NCBI RefSeq assembly: GCF_014851865.1
Contig: NZ_JACVAM010000003.1
Location: 1-64,000, forward strand
Direction: 5' to 3'
DNA from: Pseudomonas sp. PDM16
Lineage (GTDB): Bacteria; Pseudomonadota; Gammaproteobacteria; Pseudomonadales; Pseudomonadaceae
DNA length: 64,000 nt
Made by a program: the position numbers and the translations under genes. Below the pieces are notes generated by a model. The model saw nothing but the letters and a program-made list of their open reading frames with translations. It was not told the origin of the DNA and searched no databases. Shown here in pieces: positions 50,829 to 58,528 of this stretch. The first letter of the stretch is position 1. Each line of letters opens with the position of its first letter.

Positions 50829-50854
50829 ACCAAAGAGCCGATCTCGCTCTTGGT
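50829..50854. terminator. Stem-loop between convergent TrmH and MAPEG genes
   Basis: ACCAAAGAGC and GCTCTTGGT pair with one bulged base around a seven-base loop directly after the TrmH stop. The T run is poor, so this is a weak bidirectional terminator. Confidence 0.5.
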
Positions 50855-50892
50855 AGCGAGTCGGTCTCCGAATTGCCATCAGGTTCCACCGA

Positions 50893-51330
50893 TCATGGAA
50901 CCCACGCAGCCGTCACGACCATGACGATGTTGCCGGCCAGTCCAAGCAGGCTGAACACGCCTATGCCGTAGCTGATCGTCCGCCAAGGCTGGATGCGAGC
51001 CAGGTAGGTGGCCGAGTGCAGAACCCTGGCCGTTGTGAATATGCCGCTCAACCAGATCGTAGCGATCGCGGAGGCGTCCAAGGCCACAGCCAGCCCGCCC
51101 AGTGCAAAGAAGACAGGGATGTTCTCCAGATCGTTGGCCCAGGCCTTGGCGCCGCGACGGACCGCCGGAAGCTCCTGCTGACTTTCCGGGCGATTGAATA
51201 CCGCGGCATCTTCAGCGTTAGTGAAGGCCTGGAACCGGAGACGGAAGTAACCCTGGTAGCAGGAAATGGCGAACATCTTCAGGAACAGTATGACCACGCA
51301 CAGGGCGTATACGGACAAGGCGTTGCTCAT
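50893..51330 (-). CDS. MAPEG-family membrane protein
   Basis: The 145-residue product has four membrane helices and the MAPEG signature region (VFNRPESQQELPAVRRGAKAWANDLENIPVFFALGG), with the glutathione-binding R and E/N residues. MAPEG proteins include glutathione-dependent transferases and peroxidases. The ATG at 51330 has an AAAGGAAT site. A 33-bp perfect palindrome lies about 70-100 bases upstream, matching the operator next to the XRE regulator. Confidence 0.88.
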   Translation of the reverse strand: MSNALSVYALCVVILFLKMFAISCYQGYFRLRFQAFTNAEDAAVFNRPESQQELPAVRRGAKAWANDLENIPVFFALGGLAVALDASAIATIWLSGIFTTARVLHSATYLARIQPWRTISYGIGVFSLLGLAGNIVMVVTAAWVP

Positions 51331-51397
51331 ATTCCTTTCTCCCCCAGGGAAGTCACAGTCAACGGGCTGGATAAAGGAAACTAGTGATATCACCTGC

Positions 51398-51430
51398 CTA
51401 CGCCAATGACCTGACAGGTCATTGGCGTAG
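51398..51430. promoter_or_regulatory. 33-bp perfect palindrome before the MAPEG gene
   Basis: Two 16-bp arms, CTACGCCAATGACCTG and its exact complement CAGGTCATTGGCGTAG, flank a single A. The core ATGACCTGACAGGTCAT is shared with the site at 41572-41588. It lies between the MAPEG gene and the divergent MaoC-like gene. Confidence 0.85.
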
Positions 51431-51588
51431 CGCGCATGGGGTAGTCCGCACAGGTGCAATGCATCACTCTCTACCCGCAATCATGGCGTTCGATACCCCA
51501 TCATCACGCCCTCGGATAGATACGGCCGGGCTGGATGTTTTCCACGAAAGTAGAACCACCGGAGCCCCCTTCCATCAGGAGAACTGCT

Positions 51589-52053
51589 GTGTCGCAGACC
51601 CAACCTCAAAGAAAGCTGTACCTGGAAGACCTGTCGGTGGGTGACACGTTTTCAAGCCGGCATTACGAGATGACGACCGAACGAGTCATCTCCTTTGCCG
51701 GTGAATTCGACCCGCAGCCATTCCATGTTGACCCTGAAGCAGCCAAGCAGTCGTTCTTCAGCGGGCTGGCTGCCAGCGGGTGGCATACATCGGCCGTGAT
51801 CATGCGCCTGTTCGCTGAGAGCGTCCCGCTAGCCGACGGAATAATCGGGGCAGGTTGCAATGTAGAGTGGCTCAGCATCGTCAGGCCTGGAGATACTCTC
51901 CACGTCATCAGCACGATCAAGAACATAACGCCATCGAAGTCGAAGCCGGATCGGGGGATCGTCATCGTGGAGAACCTTGCCATCAATCAAGACGGCGCCA
52001 TCTGCCAGCGAAACACCGCAACGCTGGTGGTTTTCCGTCGTGTGGACTCCTGA
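51589..52053 (+). CDS. MaoC-type hotdog dehydratase
   Basis: The 154-residue product has a MaoC-like domain: YLEDLSVGDTFSSRHYEMTT, FAGEFDPQPFHVDPEAAKQSFF (the hydratase Asp-His motif) and GLAASGWHTSAVIMRLF. It should hydrate an enoyl-CoA or an unsaturated acid. It starts at GTG with an AGGAG site. The frame extends upstream to 51535 but without family resemblance. Confidence 0.9.
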   Translation: MSQTQPQRKLYLEDLSVGDTFSSRHYEMTTERVISFAGEFDPQPFHVDPEAAKQSFFSGLAASGWHTSAVIMRLFAESVPLADGIIGAGCNVEWLSIVRPGDTLHVISTIKNITPSKSKPDRGIVIVENLAINQDGAICQRNTATLVVFRRVDS

Positions 52054-52098
52054 GAAAGCACCCTCAGATAGAGGTGGCATCCACCGTCCAGACGATCC

Positions 52099-52797
52099 TC
52101 ACTCTTTGCGCTCGCACGACCAGCCGTGCATCAACCCGGCCTGATAGAACTGCACCGGCGCCTCGAAACCAGCAGCCTCGATGAGCCCGGCCACCTGCAC
52201 CGGTGGCAGGATGGCCACATCCCTTGCATAGGCGGCTCTGGCTTTTCCCAGCATCTCCGGCTTTACGCCAGCCGAGGACATCAGTGTCATCCAGCTACGT
52301 AACAGCGCTTCATAGGCTGGCGAACCGGTGTCGGACGCAAGATCGGCGTTCGCCAGAATCCCACGCGGCTTGAGTCGGAGCCCAATCTCATGGAAGAACG
52401 CCGTTCGGGCATCGGGGTCGAGCTGGAATTGAGACACCAGAAAGCAGGTGGCTCCGTCGTAACCGGGCCCGGAGGGAAGGGTTTCGAGATAGCCCTTATG
52501 AAAACGGCAGCGCGACAGGAAGCCCCCTTGCTCCGCCCGCTGGCGACAGACATCGAGCATCGCGCCCGAAGGATCGACCGCGGTGAAATGCCAGCCTGGG
52601 AATCGTTCGGCCAGGTGAGCTATCTCCGCACCGGTACCAGCGCCGACGCAGAGTATCCGGGCAGTTGCCGGCAGATCGGCGAAAAGTGAACCCAGCATGA
52701 AATACAAGCCGTCCCGGATGGGCGCCATCCCAGCCCATTGCTTGTCATAGCCGGCCGCCTGCTGGTCGAACAACGCCTTGAGCTCTTCGTTGTGCAT
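52099..52797 (-). CDS. Class I SAM-dependent methyltransferase
   Basis: The 232-residue product starts FDQQAAGYDKQWAGMAPIRD and has the SAM-binding motif ILCVGAGTGAEIAHLAE with the acidic GWHFTAVDPSGAMLDV. It is a typical small-molecule methyltransferase; the substrate is unknown. It is convergent with the MaoC gene. Confidence 0.88.
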   Translation of the reverse strand: MHNEELKALFDQQAAGYDKQWAGMAPIRDGLYFMLGSLFADLPATARILCVGAGTGAEIAHLAERFPGWHFTAVDPSGAMLDVCRQRAEQGGFLSRCRFHKGYLETLPSGPGYDGATCFLVSQFQLDPDARTAFFHEIGLRLKPRGILANADLASDTGSPAYEALLRSWMTLMSSAGVKPEMLGKARAAYARDVAILPPVQVAGLIEAAGFEAPVQFYQAGLMHGWSCERKE

Positions 52798-52978
52798 GGA
52801 ACACCTTCCTCTCGGTCATAGCGGAAATGCCGCATCGTCGACGGCACTCCTTCCAGTATCCCAGAGCTGTCAAGCCCTCCCCTTACGAGCCGGCCAATCT
52901 GACCATCGGCGATCTCTTGCCCCCCTTTTTGGCTATCTGACACAGGAAGCCGCTCACCCTCTCCGTCGTTTGTAGGCC

Positions 52979-53016
52979 TTGACGCACAAACAATATGATT
53001 TATATATAATTCATAT
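52979..53016 (+). promoter_or_regulatory. Promoter with overlapping dyad operator before the ParD-like gene
   Basis: TTGACG at 52979-52984 and TATATA at 53003-53008 form a promoter with 18-base spacing. A 24-bp dyad (52993-53016) overlaps the -10 box: its ends are ATATGA and TCATAT, and 11 of 12 base pairs are symmetric. This is the layout of self-repressed toxin-antitoxin promoters. The patch is sharply AT-rich against the GC-rich surroundings. Confidence 0.7.
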
Positions 53017-53039
53017 ATGGAACACATGAGGCATTCTCG

Positions 53040-53252
53040 ATGGGCATTCTCAACATAGAAGATGAACTACACGATCAGCTGCGCAGGGCGACCAAGGTGT
53101 CCTGCCGCTCGATCAACGCTCAGGCCGCCTACTGGATCAGGATCGGTATGCTGTGCGAGACCAGCCCGACACTCAGTTTCAATGAGATCATCCTGCGTGA
53201 ACTCACTGCCGCAGGTGTATCGGTCCAGCCGGCAAGCGTGGAAGAGGCATGA
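53040..53252 (+). CDS. ParD-like antitoxin-family protein
   Basis: The 70-residue product (MGILNIEDELHDQLRRATKV, SINAQAAYWIRIGMLCETSP) resembles the ParD-like family, with a ribbon-helix-helix N-terminus for DNA binding. No ParE toxin follows. Instead the gene overlaps a methionine aminopeptidase gene by four bases (ATGA). It probably represses its own promoter through the dyad upstream. Its partner in function is unclear. Confidence 0.8.
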   Translation: MGILNIEDELHDQLRRATKVSCRSINAQAAYWIRIGMLCETSPTLSFNEIILRELTAAGVSVQPASVEEA

Positions 53253-54037
53253 TCAAGCGCCCCGAGGAACTGGCGCTGATGGCCGAATCCGGACGACTGC
53301 TGTCTTCCGTCTTCCGGCTGCTGGATCGAACCCCTCTCGAGGGGATGTCGACGCTTCAGGTCGACACGCTGGTCGAGCGTTTCATCGTCCATGACCTTCA
53401 GGCACGCCCCGCCAGCAAGGGTCAGTATGGATATAAATTTGCCCTCAACGCCTCAGTGAATCAGGTGGTCTGCCACGGCGTTCCATCGGCGGAAGCCGTG
53501 CTTCGCAACGGCGATATCGTCAACCTCGACATCACGCTGGAGAAGAACGGCTATATCGCGGACTCCAGCAAGACCTATCTCATAGGCCAGGTAGATGCGG
53601 CGGCCAGGCAACTGGTCCAGGTCACCTACGAGGCGATGTGGAAGGGCATTCGAATGGTTCGCCCTGGCGCACGGCTCGGTGACATCGGCTCGGCCATCGA
53701 ACGCCATGCCAAGCGAAATGGCTATTCGATAGTGCGGGAGTACTGCGGCCATGGTATCGGCCGCGAGATGCACGAGGAGCCTCAGATACTGCATTTCGGC
53801 AGGCCAGGAACAGGGCTCCTGCTGCGCGAGGGCATGGTGTTCACCATTGAGCCCATGCTCAATCAGGGGACAGGAGGCGTGAGAACCGAGGATGACGGCT
53901 GGACGGTCGTCACTCGGGACGGAGCCCTTTCCGCCCAGTTCGAGCACACCGTCGCCGTTACCGCCTCCGGCGTTTCAGTACTGACTCTGCGTGATGAGGA
54001 GCGGGGGATGGTCGGAGAGGCGACAGGGTCGGCCTGA
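53249..54037 (+). CDS. map: Type I methionine aminopeptidase
   Basis: The 262-residue product is a full-length MetAP. Metal ligands D94, D105, H168, E201 and E232 are present (VNLDITLEKNGYIADSSK, EYCGHGIGREMHEEP, VFTIEPM, AQFEHTV), along with the substrate His76 in VVCHGVP. It removes the initiator Met from new proteins. It lies away from rpsB/tsf, where the housekeeping map usually lies in pseudomonads, so this is probably a second copy tied to the ParD-like gene. Confidence 0.93.
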   Translation: MIKRPEELALMAESGRLLSSVFRLLDRTPLEGMSTLQVDTLVERFIVHDLQARPASKGQYGYKFALNASVNQVVCHGVPSAEAVLRNGDIVNLDITLEKNGYIADSSKTYLIGQVDAAARQLVQVTYEAMWKGIRMVRPGARLGDIGSAIERHAKRNGYSIVREYCGHGIGREMHEEPQILHFGRPGTGLLLREGMVFTIEPMLNQGTGGVRTEDDGWTVVTRDGALSAQFEHTVAVTASGVSVLTLRDEERGMVGEATGSA

Positions 54038-54121
54038 ATCCCTCCTCCGGCGGCGAGCGCGATGGCTGGCGCAGCCTTCCAGGCCACAGGTCGATCCGCG
54101 TTGCTCCACCAGAGTTCATGC

Positions 54122-54457
54122 TCAAGATGCAGCTTGCCTGGATGCTTCCGCCCATCGATCGGCGAACTGGTACAGGGGAAGAAATGCGCCCTGAAGTTCC
54201 ATACCCAGTTCGGTCAGCGAATAGCCCTCACTGCCGAGCGAGATCAGACCCGCATTGCGCAGCTCATTGACCCTTGCCTGCAGCACGGTGGGCGAGATGT
54301 CTCCCGCAGCCGCGCGCAGGGCTCTTGAGCTGAGCCCTCCACTCCTGAGCTCCCAGAGGATCCGCAAGGCCCACTTCTGACCGAGCAGATCCAGGAGCAC
54401 CATGATGGGACGGCGGCCATCCATCATCAACGGGGGTTGCTGCGTGTCATCAGCCAT
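54122..54457 (-). CDS. HxlR-family transcriptional regulator
   Basis: The 111-residue product has the HxlR winged helix (VLLDLLGQKWALRILWELRS, LRAAAGDISPTVLQARVNELRNAGLI, YSLTELG). It is divergent from the carboxymuconolactone-decarboxylase-like gene, and two dyad sites lie between them. The start at 54457 gives the normal family length. No cysteine is present, so a thiol redox switch like that of some HxlR members is unlikely. Confidence 0.88.
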   Translation of the reverse strand: MADDTQQPPLMMDGRRPIMVLLDLLGQKWALRILWELRSGGLSSRALRAAAGDISPTVLQARVNELRNAGLISLGSEGYSLTELGMELQGAFLPLYQFADRWAEASRQAAS

Positions 54458-54475
54458 GCCAATTCGCCTTGTTTC

Positions 54476-54520
54476 GCTACTGATTTTGTAGCAAGAATGA
54501 ATTGCTACTAATTTAATAGC
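54476..54520. promoter_or_regulatory. Twin dyad operators between HxlR and CMD-like genes
   Basis: Site one is GCTAC-N7-GTAGC (54476-54492) and site two is GCTACTAATTTAATAGC (54504-54520). Their centres are 28 bases apart. The second lies 10 bases before the CMD-like ATG, overlapping its likely promoter. Both fit dimer sites of the adjacent HxlR protein. Confidence 0.75.
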
Positions 54521-54530
54521 GGAGAATAGC

Positions 54531-55085
54531 ATGGCTAGAATCGATCCACTCACCCCACCCTACCCCGGCGAAACACAGGCGATCTTCGACAAGCTCATGG
54601 GCCCGGGCGTCCCGCCGCTACTCCTGTTCACCACCGTCGCGAGCAGTGATCGCGCATGGCGCAAGTTCAGGGGAGGATCGTTGCTCGACGAGAGCAGCCC
54701 GCTGACGCTTCGCCAGCGAGAGCTGGCAATCAATAGAGTCTGCGCACGAACAGGATGTGAATATGAGTGGGGCGTACATGTTCGGGTATTCGGCCAGGCT
54801 GCCGGGCTTGATCGGGACGAGATCGCAGGCACTCTGGCAGTGCCATTGCGCCCCGAGCAATGGAGAGACGACGAAGCCGCGCTACTCGAGGCCATCGACG
54901 CCCTCCATGATCGAGCGACACTGAACGCGGAAGAGTTCGCGAGTCTCGGCAAGCACTTCGATTCGAGCCAGATACTGGAAATCATGATGCTCGCAGGCTT
55001 CTATCGTACGGTCTCCTACCTAGCCAACGGACTCGCGCTTTCCCTGGAGCCCAACGCAGCCAGATTCAGCGAGTATCGGAACTAG
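54531..55085 (+). CDS. Carboxymuconolactone decarboxylase (CMD)-like protein
   Basis: The 184-residue product has the helical AhpD/CMD fold. RELAINRVCARTGCEYEWGVHVRVFGQAAGL resembles the redox helix of AhpD-type proteins, though the two cysteines are four residues apart (CARTGC) instead of the CxxC of true peroxidases. HDRATLNAEEF and MLAGFYRTVSYLANGL support the family. The role is likely redox or ring-compound related, under HxlR control. Confidence 0.87.
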   Translation: MARIDPLTPPYPGETQAIFDKLMGPGVPPLLLFTTVASSDRAWRKFRGGSLLDESSPLTLRQRELAINRVCARTGCEYEWGVHVRVFGQAAGLDRDEIAGTLAVPLRPEQWRDDEAALLEAIDALHDRATLNAEEFASLGKHFDSSQILEIMMLAGFYRTVSYLANGLALSLEPNAARFSEYRN

Positions 55086-55154
55086 CGCGTCACAAGTCCG
55101 ACGACTTATAGCGAAAGGCTTACACGCCCTGGCTACGATATCTCCTATTAACGC

Positions 55155-55291
55155 TTCTCTGCTGCCCTTAATCTCACTCCATCAACTGAGTGCAGGATGT
55201 ACTCAGGATCAAGGATGATCGACCATGGCCTCGGAGGCTCCTGACAGGGTGTTGGAATGGTCTTGAAAAAACCCGCTTCGGCGGGTTTTTT
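55155..55291 (+). ncRNA. Rsm/Csr-type small RNA candidate (GGA-rich)
   Basis: Between 55186 and 55260 five GGA triplets are spaced 7-21 bases apart, with three in hairpin loops. CTGAGT/ACTCAG (6 bp) encloses GCAGGATGT, GATC/GATC encloses AAGGAT, and GCC/GGC encloses TCGGA. A strong terminator follows (stem AACCCGC/GCGGGTT). No gene overlaps. This is the architecture of RsmX/Y/Z RNAs that sequester the translational repressor RsmA/CsrA. The 5-prime end is only estimated. A CTTACA half-site upstream (55119) is a weak hint of a GacA site. Confidence 0.65.
55266..55291. terminator. Strong Rho-independent terminator
   Basis: AACCCGC and GCGGGTT pair with a TTCG loop, flanked by A and T runs on both sides, so it can act in both directions. 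It closes the small-RNA candidate and perhaps the CMD-like transcript, and may also stop the oxidoreductase operon from the other side. Confidence 0.93.
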
Positions 55292-55377
55292 GTTGCCTGA
55301 TCGAAAGCCGGACTGCCTATTCAATCCCCGTCCGCGCGCAGCCGATCACCCTGCCCGCTGGCTTGTGACGCAGATAC

Positions 55378-55590
55378 TCACCAATCACCTCGCCACCACA
55401 GCGAAGCTGCCCATGCCCATCTAACCGAGCTGCCAGCGGAGCGCTCCACGGGAAACAGCAGTTGGGGCAACAAGTATCCGGCCTCCCGCTCGATTCCATC
55501 GCAAGGTGATGTGAAATCCAGCCCGCTCACCCTCTCGGAGGCAAAACCTGGGCTCTGGTCTACCCAGACCACCGTCTGCTCGGCAGCCAT
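55378..55590 (-). CDS. Small protein downstream of the flavin-ferredoxin oxidoreductase
   Basis: This 70-codon frame starts 12 bases after the oxidoreductase stop with an excellent AGGAGG site 6 bases before the ATG. It encodes MAAEQTVVWVDQSPGFASERV... and ends in a Trp-rich tail. An overlapping 60-codon frame (55317-55499) with several Cys is an alternative continuation if there is a frameshift. No family recognised. Confidence 0.4.
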   Translation of the reverse strand: MAAEQTVVWVDQSPGFASERVSGLDFTSPCDGIEREAGYLLPQLLFPVERSAGSSVRWAWAASLWWRGDW

Positions 55591-55601
55591 GTCACACCTC
55601 C

Positions 55602-57662
55602 TCAGAGATCGAGCACCAGGGGCTGGATGCCTGTCTCGCTGGCAGCCGGCACGGCGCAGCAGATCAGCACCGCGTCCGCCTCCGGTAGCTCCGCGGGCGG
55701 GTTCGGGTAATGCACCTGGCCGCTGACCAGCCGAGTCTTGCAGGTGCCGCAGGAACCACCCCGGCAACTGAACTCGGGGGTCAACCCTCGGGCCTCTGCA
55801 AGCTCCAGCAGGCTGCCACTCTGCGGTGTCCAGCGAGCTTCCTTGGCCGAGCCCGAGAAGTACACCGGTACCGGTTCGGTAGCGGCCGGTGGCTGGACCA
55901 GCACTGCCGCCTGACCATCACCCTGACGGCGCAGGGTGGAAGGACCGAACGCTTCGGCATGGATGCGCCCATCGGCGATGTTCAACCCGCGCAGACCGTC
56001 GTACAGCGACTGGGTAAACGCCGCCGGGCCGCACAGATAGAAGTCGTAGTCATCGAACGGCAGAGCGGCCTGCACCTGCGCCAGCTCAAGACGCCCCTGG
56101 GACTCGTAGTCGCGCCCCTGCATGGCCTCTTCACCCGGCGCACTGAGCGCACGATGCACGTGCAGCCTGCCAGCAGCGCCCTGCACCAGCGCCTGCAACT
56201 CGGCCTGGAACGGCAGATCATGCAGCGCCCTGGCGCCCTGGAAGAAATGGATGCGTCGGCCTGGCGCCTGACCTGCATTGGCGGCAACCAGCTCACGCAG
56301 CATGGACAGCAACGGCGTGATGCCGACACCCGCCCCAATCAACACCACCGGCCGAGAGCTGTCGGTCTTCAGGGTGAAACCACCGAGTGGCTGGCGCACC
56401 TCCAGCAGATCGCCAACCCGCACCTGTTCATGCAGATGGCGCGACCCCTTGCCCTGCGCCTTGACGCTGATCCGCAAGAAGCCGTCAGACGGTGCACTGG
56501 ACAAGCTGTAAGTGCGCACAAGCACTTCGCCCTGCGCGGTGGTGATGCGCACGGGCAGGTGCTGGCCCGGCGCGAAGCTCACTGCCCCGCCATCCTCCGG
56601 CGCCAACAGCAGCGAGCGGATGTCGCGGCTCTCCTGTCGTTGCTCAAGCACGCGCCAGTGCTGCCACTGCTGGCGCCGTTCGCGCTCGCGCAGACGTTCA
56701 TCCGCCTCGGCCCAGGTACCGGTCATCAGGCTAGTCGGTGCGTATTCGTCAAACGCCCAGCGCAACGACAGGGCTGCGGGGCGCAGCACCACCTGCTCCA
56801 CATCGAAGGTCCACAGCCGCTCGGCGCCCTCGAAGGCGGTGATCAGCGGGCTGTCCAGAACCACCTCCGGGCGGCCGTAGAGCTGCAGCACGCCGCCTGA
56901 GTTGAAGTCGACGAACAGCAGACCGGCGCGCGGGTTGACGGTGAAATTGCCCAAGGTGTTGAAGTGCAGGTTGCCGGCATAGTCCGGGATGGTCAGGCGA
57001 TTGCCCTCCACCCGTACGAAACCGGCACGTCCGCCCCGGTGGGAGACGTCCACCGAGCGCTGGCCATCCTCGTGCTCCACATAGCTGGCGACGAAGAACG
57101 TGTCGGCATCGCGGATCATCGTCACCGTGCGCTCGTCCAGCATCGTCGCATCCTGGCGCAGGGTGCCCCGGCCCTCGGGCGCGCGGCGGTAGCCACGGAG
57201 CTGGATGTACTGAGGGCAGTTTCCGAACGAATGCTCGACACTCACCTCCAGGTGCTCGACCGAAGCCTGGACGAGCGCGCCGTTGATGCGGTTGCGCCTC
57301 CGCGTATGCAGCTCGATGCCGAGCAGACCAACGGCTGCACCAGCGTGCAGCCCTGATGTGGCCGGGTCCAGCGAGTCCAGGGGCATGGCGGCGAGATCGA
57401 ATGCCAGGCGGCGCGGATCCGACGAGGTGACGAAACCCTCCTCACCCTCGATCAGCGTGGCCCAGGGCCGACCCTCGGCATCCACCGCACCGGCGATCAT
57501 GAACGGCAACTGGTGGTAGAACTCGCGGTGCTGGTCAGGCATATAGTCGCGAATGACCTTCTGCCCGAGCACTTCCATGCGCTCGGACACACCGATCTTC
57601 TCCTGCATGATTCTTTCGCCGGCATGCCAGGGCGAGCGGCGGTGGCTGGGAAGCTGGTCCAT
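55602..57662 (-). CDS. Three-part oxidoreductase: PNPOx-like, FAD/NAD reductase and 2Fe-2S ferredoxin domains
   Basis: The 686-residue fusion has a flavin-binding PNPOx-like split barrel (about 35-300; HQLPFMIAGAVDAEGRPWAT), an FNR-type FAD domain (RTYSLSSAPSDGFLRISVK), an NAD-binding domain (VVLIGAGVGITPLLSMLRE) and a plant-type ferredoxin (SCRGGSCGTCKTRL with a distant Cys in LICCAVP). Electrons should pass from NAD(P)H through FAD and the iron-sulfur centre. It follows a GST by 59 bases. The ATG at 57662 has an AGAGGAC site. The substrate is unknown. Confidence 0.9.
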   Translation of the reverse strand: MDQLPSHRRSPWHAGERIMQEKIGVSERMEVLGQKVIRDYMPDQHREFYHQLPFMIAGAVDAEGRPWATLIEGEEGFVTSSDPRRLAFDLAAMPLDSLDPATSGLHAGAAVGLLGIELHTRRRNRINGALVQASVEHLEVSVEHSFGNCPQYIQLRGYRRAPEGRGTLRQDATMLDERTVTMIRDADTFFVASYVEHEDGQRSVDVSHRGGRAGFVRVEGNRLTIPDYAGNLHFNTLGNFTVNPRAGLLFVDFNSGGVLQLYGRPEVVLDSPLITAFEGAERLWTFDVEQVVLRPAALSLRWAFDEYAPTSLMTGTWAEADERLRERERRQQWQHWRVLEQRQESRDIRSLLLAPEDGGAVSFAPGQHLPVRITTAQGEVLVRTYSLSSAPSDGFLRISVKAQGKGSRHLHEQVRVGDLLEVRQPLGGFTLKTDSSRPVVLIGAGVGITPLLSMLRELVAANAGQAPGRRIHFFQGARALHDLPFQAELQALVQGAAGRLHVHRALSAPGEEAMQGRDYESQGRLELAQVQAALPFDDYDFYLCGPAAFTQSLYDGLRGLNIADGRIHAEAFGPSTLRRQGDGQAAVLVQPPAATEPVPVYFSGSAKEARWTPQSGSLLELAEARGLTPEFSCRGGSCGTCKTRLVSGQVHYPNPPAELPEADAVLICCAVPAASETGIQPLVLDL

Positions 57663-57721
57663 GGTCTGTCCTCTGAAAAGGATGCTGCCGGGCAAGCCCG
57701 GCAGTGAAGAGAAACGATGTC

Positions 57722-58351
57722 TCAGGCTGCCTGCAGGCCGGCGGCGGTACGCTGCATGGGCACGAAGCCAGGCAAAGCCTCGATGCGGGCCAGCCAGGCA
57801 CGCACGTTAGGGTATGCCTGCAGCGACACGTTGCCTTCAGGTGCATGGGCGATATAGGCGTAGTTGGCTACATCGGCGATGGTCGGCGCCGCGCCGGCCA
57901 GGAACGGTACGGCACTGAGCTCGCCCTCCATCACCGTGAACAACCCATGGGCACGGTTGATCACCTCCTCGGCATTGAACGAAGCACCGAACACGGTGAT
58001 CAGGCGCGCCGCCGCTGGGCCGTAGGCCACCTGGCCGGCGGCCACCGACAGCCAGCGCTGCACACGGGCCGCGGCAAGCGGATCTTCCGGCAGCCAGCGG
58101 CCATTGCCATAGCGCTTGGCCAGGTAAACCAAGATGGCATTGGAGTCACTCAGTACGGTGCCGGCATCGTCGATCACCGGCACCTGACCGAAAGGGTTGA
58201 GGGCGAGAAAGTCGGCGTGCTTGTGCGCACCGTTGGCCAGGTCGACGGACACCAGCTCGGTAGGCAGATCGAGCAGCGACAGCAACAGCTCCACGCGGTG
58301 GGCGTGGCCAGACAGCGGGTGACGGTACAGTTTGATGGCGGGGCGAGACAT
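57722..58351 (-). CDS. Glutathione S-transferase family protein
   Basis: The 209-residue product has a GST N-terminal domain ([44 protein letters not shown]) and a helical C-terminal domain ([18 protein letters not shown]). Ser in PLSGHAHR is the likely catalytic residue. It is downstream of three LysR genes and upstream of the flavin-ferredoxin fusion, all on one strand. The start at 58351 is the family start. Confidence 0.9.
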   Translation of the reverse strand: MSRPAIKLYRHPLSGHAHRVELLLSLLDLPTELVSVDLANGAHKHADFLALNPFGQVPVIDDAGTVLSDSNAILVYLAKRYGNGRWLPEDPLAAARVQRWLSVAAGQVAYGPAAARLITVFGASFNAEEVINRAHGLFTVMEGELSAVPFLAGAAPTIADVANYAYIAHAPEGNVSLQAYPNVRAWLARIEALPGFVPMQRTAAGLQAA

Positions 58352-58528
58352 GACGGTGGCTCCATGGCAAGGGTCGATTGGGTTCGTCGCGAGTCGACCC
58401 ACTGGGCTTTCACGACGATGGAGCCATGCTGCGCCCTTGCAGCCACGAGCAGAATCACCAGGTTTGACAATCCACCATTTCAGTTTCTGCAATAACGCCA
58501 GGCCTATCGACGACTGCGGCGCGCGGAA

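Noticed and set aside
55511-55726. 71-codon plus-strand frame at the oxidoreductase 3-prime end
   Set aside because: Overlaps the ferredoxin domain codons on the other strand and has no family resemblance.
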